Source: Candidatus Iainarchaeum sp.
Lineage (GTDB): Archaea; Micrarchaeota; Micrarchaeia; Burarchaeales; Fermentimicrarchaeaceae
Direction: 5' to 3'
DNA: 44,236 bases
Assembly: GCA_028714235.1 (NCBI GenBank)
Contig: JAQTMQ010000006.1
Span: 1-44,236, forward strand
Below are positions 41,471 to 44,236 of the stretch, one piece after another. The position numbers were made by a program, and so were the translations under genes. The notes below the pieces were generated by a model. The model did no database searches. It had not been told where the DNA came from and saw only the letters and a list, made by a program, of their open reading frames with translations. How positions within the stretch are numbered: position 1 is the stretch's first letter; the number at the start of each line of letters is the position of its first letter.

Positions 41471-42406
41471 ATGAACCCGGGCGCAAAGGCAGTTTTTTTC
41501 GTTCTCGCTTTCTCGATTGCCGCCATCGCCGCCGCGATGGACACGCGCGAATTCAATTTCACCGTGTCGCAGGTTCCGGGCCTGATTTCGGTTTCGTCGG
41601 ACGCGAACACCACCGGCCTCCTCCCGGGCTTCGAATACAATTACACCCTTGAAGTCAGGTGGGCGGTTCCCGGCGAATCGCTGCGCGCGATAAGCGCGAG
41701 CGAGGTTTCCGTCTACATACTCGCCGAGCCCGCGAACGACAGCCGCCAGTTCTATTTCAGGAAAGGCAGCGTGAAAGTGGGCCGGCACTACGCCAAGTTC
41801 ACGTGCCTGATAGAAAACTCCTCCTGCTCCGGCGCATCGGTGCTCTCGAAAAGCATTCCCGTTTACTACGTCATGGAGGCCGGCTCCAACCGCACGAGCG
41901 ACAGGATAGTGGTGCAGGGCTCGCTCGAGCCCTTCGCCAACGAAAGCGTTGTGCGCGAAGCGAACTCGCTTGCGGCGGAACTCCTGTCAAAAAGCCTGGC
42001 GCCCTCCCAGTACTCGCAGCTTTACGGCGCACTCGCCGAAATGGACCAGGGCGACTACGACTCGGCGCTCTCGCGCCTGGGGGAGCTGCTCGCCGCGGTC
42101 CAGGCCCAGCAGTCCATCCCCTCGGCCGCCGCGCAGGACTCAAGCCAGGACAACTGGCTCCTGCTGTTCGCGGTGCTTGCCGCGTTCGCAATACTGCTCG
42201 CCTACTACCTTCTTTCCAGGAGGAAAGGAGGGGACCGCGGCGGCTTCCACAGCCTTGAAGACGACGAGATCCGGGGCAGCGACTACGGGGAGGAAGCGCC
42301 CGCTCCCCCCGACGAGGCGCCGTCCCCTCCCACGGAAAAGGAGGATGAAGGGAAGGGCGGGGGCGGAGAGCCGCCCGTCGTAGTGCGCATTCCCGACTGG
42401 ATGTAG
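41471..42406 (+). CDS. Exported protein anchored by a C-terminal membrane helix
   Basis: A 311-residue protein: signal peptide (residues 1-22), an extracellular beta-rich domain with several N-x-S/T sites and one pair of Cys (CLIENSSC), a helical stalk (ANSLAAELLSKSLAPSQYSQL) about residues 163-215, a membrane helix at about 228-250, then an acidic and Pro/Gly-rich cytosolic tail. The layout fits an S-layer-linked or receptor-like protein. Family not recognised. GTTAAATACACC at 41438-41449 lies about 25 bp before the ATG, so it is leaderless. Confidence 0.7.
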   Translation: MNPGAKAVFFVLAFSIAAIAAAMDTREFNFTVSQVPGLISVSSDANTTGLLPGFEYNYTLEVRWAVPGESLRAISASEVSVYILAEPANDSRQFYFRKGSVKVGRHYAKFTCLIENSSCSGASVLSKSIPVYYVMEAGSNRTSDRIVVQGSLEPFANESVVREANSLAAELLSKSLAPSQYSQLYGALAEMDQGDYDSALSRLGELLAAVQAQQSIPSAAAQDSSQDNWLLLFAVLAAFAILLAYYLLSRRKGGDRGGFHSLEDDEIRGSDYGEEAPAPPDEAPSPPTEKEDEGKGGGGEPPVVVRIPDWM

Positions 42407-42414
42407 GAAAAGGG

Positions 42415-42906
42415 CTATGCTTCCCCTTTTGCCCTTGCCTTGGCGACAAAGAATTCCGCGGCTTGCCTGCGTCCCATCTCCTGGACCTCCCCGGCTTTGG
42501 CAAGGAATTCGGGGGACGTCAGCCTCCCGACCGCTCCGCCTCTGAAGAGCCTCACGAAACTGCCCAACGCACCTCGCACCCTGCCCGCCTCTGCGGGAAA
42601 ATGCCCTCCCAACACGTCAAAATAGTCTTTCGCCTTCTCGGGGCCGATGGCGTGGGCGAATTCTATGATGCCATGGACCGTTTCGGAAATCCTCTCGGGC
42701 TCCACCCCGCTTGAATCGAAATAATCCGCGATTCTTTCCCGGGTCGGCTTCGGGCAGCCAACAACCGAAAGCTTGCCGACGCTTGCTATGGCGCCATGGT
42801 CCCGAAACCTGCGGACAATCGGGGGTCCGTGCTCCCTCAAATGCCTTAGCGCCCGTGAAATCTCGTCATTGTCCCACACTGCCGCCGGCGGCTTAGTCGC
42901 GTGCAT
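42415..42906 (-). CDS. Uncharacterised helical protein
   Basis: A 163-residue protein, not recognised. It is predicted largely alpha-helical, with amphipathic segments such as DNDEISRALRHLREHGPPIV and RRQAAEFFVAKARAKGEA; one Cys in VVGCPKP. No membrane helix or catalytic motif is visible. ATG 42906 has a G-rich stretch upstream; an in-frame TTG at 42915 would add three residues. TTTTATAGC at about 42945-42953 (minus) is a plausible promoter. It ends 9 nt from the convergent surface-protein gene. Confidence 0.55.
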   Translation of the reverse strand: MHATKPPAAVWDNDEISRALRHLREHGPPIVRRFRDHGAIASVGKLSVVGCPKPTRERIADYFDSSGVEPERISETVHGIIEFAHAIGPEKAKDYFDVLGGHFPAEAGRVRGALGSFVRLFRGGAVGRLTSPEFLAKAGEVQEMGRRQAAEFFVAKARAKGEA

Positions 42907-42975
42907 TCTTTCCAAACCCCCCTCAATGGTCGGTTGCCCATTTCAGCTATAAAACATTAACCTTTGGCGAAGAAC

Positions 42976-44236
42976 CTACATGAACTGGCCCAGCGAAAAC
43001 TGCTTTTCGGTCTCGTCCTCGAAAACCGAGTTGATGTCCTGCTCTATCAGCATGAGCCGCTGCTTGAGGTAGGTGGGCAGCCCGTATTTTTCCGCAAGCC
43101 GCTGCGAGATTTTCAGGTATTTGGTTATGCCCCCCTTGGAAATGGTGAGCACGAGCTTTCCGCCGCAGCGCAGGCATTTGCCCGAAAGCGGGACGCGCCG
43201 GTATTTCGAGTTGCAGTCAACGCAGCGCAGCTCCTGGCGCGAAAACGAGCGGAGGTTGCCGTACAGGTCGGGAAGGAAATGGCTGAGGATGACGCGCTCA
43301 ACCGAGTCCGGCACGTTCACCGCCCGGATTTTCTCGCTTAACGCGAACTGCGACGCCACTTTTTCCGACATGGACTTGAACTGGACGTACCTCGTCTCTA
43401 TGGGCCCGTCGTTGATGCTTGAGGCCCGGTGCGTGAAATTCAGCCCAGAATACTGGTTCTCCTTCCCGAGCCGCGCCTTGACGGACTCGATTTCCACCTC
43501 GCCGGAGGGCGCGAGCTTTTCCGCCGCCTCGTAAAGCTGGAGCGGGTACGCGGAGCACGTCTCCATCGCGTGCACCTCGTCGTCAACCTCGCTCGGGTCG
43601 ATAATCTTGGTCAGGACGAGGGACGCGTCCATGTGGCCCCCCCTCTTCGCCGGCAGGAACGCCTTGGAAAAATTGATTAATGCGTCCAGGAGAAGCATGG
43701 CCGAGTCCTCGTCGCCGTCGCAGTTCCTCCTGCGCGCCGCAATCATGTACGGGTGCGCGTAGCCCACGCGCGCGCGGCTGAACCCCGCAATCCTGCCGAG
43801 CACGCCGCACGAGGTGTGCGGCGAAAGCGTGATCACCATGTGGCCGACCAGGTCGTCCCGCGTCTTCGCGTTGTAAAACGGCGGGAGCCCGTAAACGTAG
43901 ACGAGGAGGTCGTCAATGAACTTCGTCGCCTTCAGGAAATACTCGCCCCCGCGGTCCGACACCAGGATGTCCTGCGGCTTCAGCTCAAGCAGCTGCTCCT
44001 GCGAAACCAGCTCGGCCCCCGAAGCGTCCCTCGCGTACCCGATTTCCCTCAGCTTTTCAACCGGAACGCCGACTTCCCGGGGATAAAAATGGGTGAGCGG
44101 CACGTCCGTCGCGTCGAAGCGGATGGTTCCGTCCCTGAAAACGAACACGCCGTATTTCGCGCGCAGGAGCCCTTTTTCGAGCGGCTCCGGCATCTTCGTG
44201 TCGCTGATGAGGCCCTGCACCCCCTTCACCTCGTCA
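42976..44236 (-). CDS. polC: DNA polymerase II (PolD) large subunit DP2, C-terminal part
   Basis: The last 419 residues of the catalytic subunit of archaeal polymerase D; the N-terminus is beyond the right edge. The catalytic motif NCDGDED (around 43717-43737) is intact, preceded by YAHPYMIAARRRNCD. A zinc site CVDCNSKYRRVPLSGKCLRCGG is about 60 residues from the end. DP2 genes often carry inteins, but none interrupts this part. The small subunit DP1 is not in the window. Confidence 0.93.
   Translation of the reverse strand, partial: DEVKGVQGLISDTKMPEPLEKGLLRAKYGVFVFRDGTIRFDATDVPLTHFYPREVGVPVEKLREIGYARDASGAELVSQEQLLELKPQDILVSDRGGEYFLKATKFIDDLLVYVYGLPPFYNAKTRDDLVGHMVITLSPHTSCGVLGRIAGFSRARVGYAHPYMIAARRRNCDGDEDSAMLLLDALINFSKAFLPAKRGGHMDASLVLTKIIDPSEVDDEVHAMETCSAYPLQLYEAAEKLAPSGEVEIESVKARLGKENQYSGLNFTHRASSINDGPIETRYVQFKSMSEKVASQFALSEKIRAVNVPDSVERVILSHFLPDLYGNLRSFSRQELRCVDCNSKYRRVPLSGKCLRCGGKLVLTISKGGITKYLKISQRLAEKYGLPTYLKQRLMLIEQDINSVFEDETEKQFSLGQFM

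Noticed and set aside
42976-44236. Intein in DP2
   Set aside because: The reading frame around NCDGDED and the zinc site is continuous with family sequence and has no splicing motifs.
1-44236. CRISPR arrays, insertion sequences, prophage or replication origin
   Set aside because: No regularly spaced repeats, transposase-like proteins, terminal inverted repeats or origin-type repeat clusters were found.

Overview
The window is from a high-G+C archaeal chromosome. The ribosomal proteins are the archaeal/eukaryotic set (S4e, L14e, L18e, L19e, L32e, L34e). It also has archaeal RNase P protein Rpp29, aIF1, RpoD/RpoN, Cbf5, an Nmd3 homologue, archaeal-type adenylate kinase, DUF106 and the DP2 subunit of DNA polymerase D. 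Non-canonical tRNA introns, Cys-rich lipoproteins with Thr-Pro linkers and compact gene spacing suggest a DPANN lineage such as Micrarchaeota or Diapherotrites. That placement is inference; no rRNA is present to settle it.

Layout. 1-1111 (minus): a partial methyltransferase and nmd3. 1234-6201 (plus): a membrane protein, then scpA and scpB (kleisin and winged-helix partners of SMC) separated by three related helical-repeat genes that I do not recognise. 6402-28469 (plus): one 22-kb superoperon of 32 ribosomal protein genes with secY, adkA, cmk, DUF106, aIF1, rnp1, cbf5, rpoD and rpoN, interrupted by three intron-containing tRNAs: Ser(GGA), Leu(GAG) and Pro(GGG). A structured leader of about 130 nt precedes rpl3. 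28523-31500 (minus): a Cys-repeat lipoprotein, tRNA-Gln(TTG) and prolyl-tRNA synthetase. 31591-33210 (plus): a GTPase-dead SelB/EF-Tu-like protein and a membrane protein. 33263-36893 (minus): a possible C/D box RNA, a second lipoprotein, a YdjM-like membrane hydrolase, a divergent ketol-acid reductoisomerase and an anchored surface protein. 36981-42406 (plus): an FKBP prolyl isomerase, an unknown gene, a tRNA-Ser(TGA) that I read as carrying three introns, a two-HTH regulator, glycyl-tRNA synthetase and a surface protein. 42415-44236 (minus): an unknown protein and the C-terminal part of polymerase DP2.

How the parts fit together. The core is ribosome and tRNA biogenesis: ribosomal proteins, export (SecY, DUF106), RNase P protein, pseudouridine synthase, two tRNA synthetases and five tRNAs. 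Two expression styles are visible. Genes with their own promoter often have a TATA box about 25-35 bp before the start and little or no leader. Genes inside operons almost always carry a GGTGAT/GGTGGT ribosome-binding site about 4 nt before the start, and this fixes many starts, including several GTG and TTG codons.

The most unusual features are the tRNA introns (a T-loop intron in tRNA-Pro; three introns and a 7-nt anticodon exon in tRNA-Ser(TGA)) and the scpA-[three repeat proteins]-scpB locus. No CRISPR array, insertion sequence or prophage was seen.
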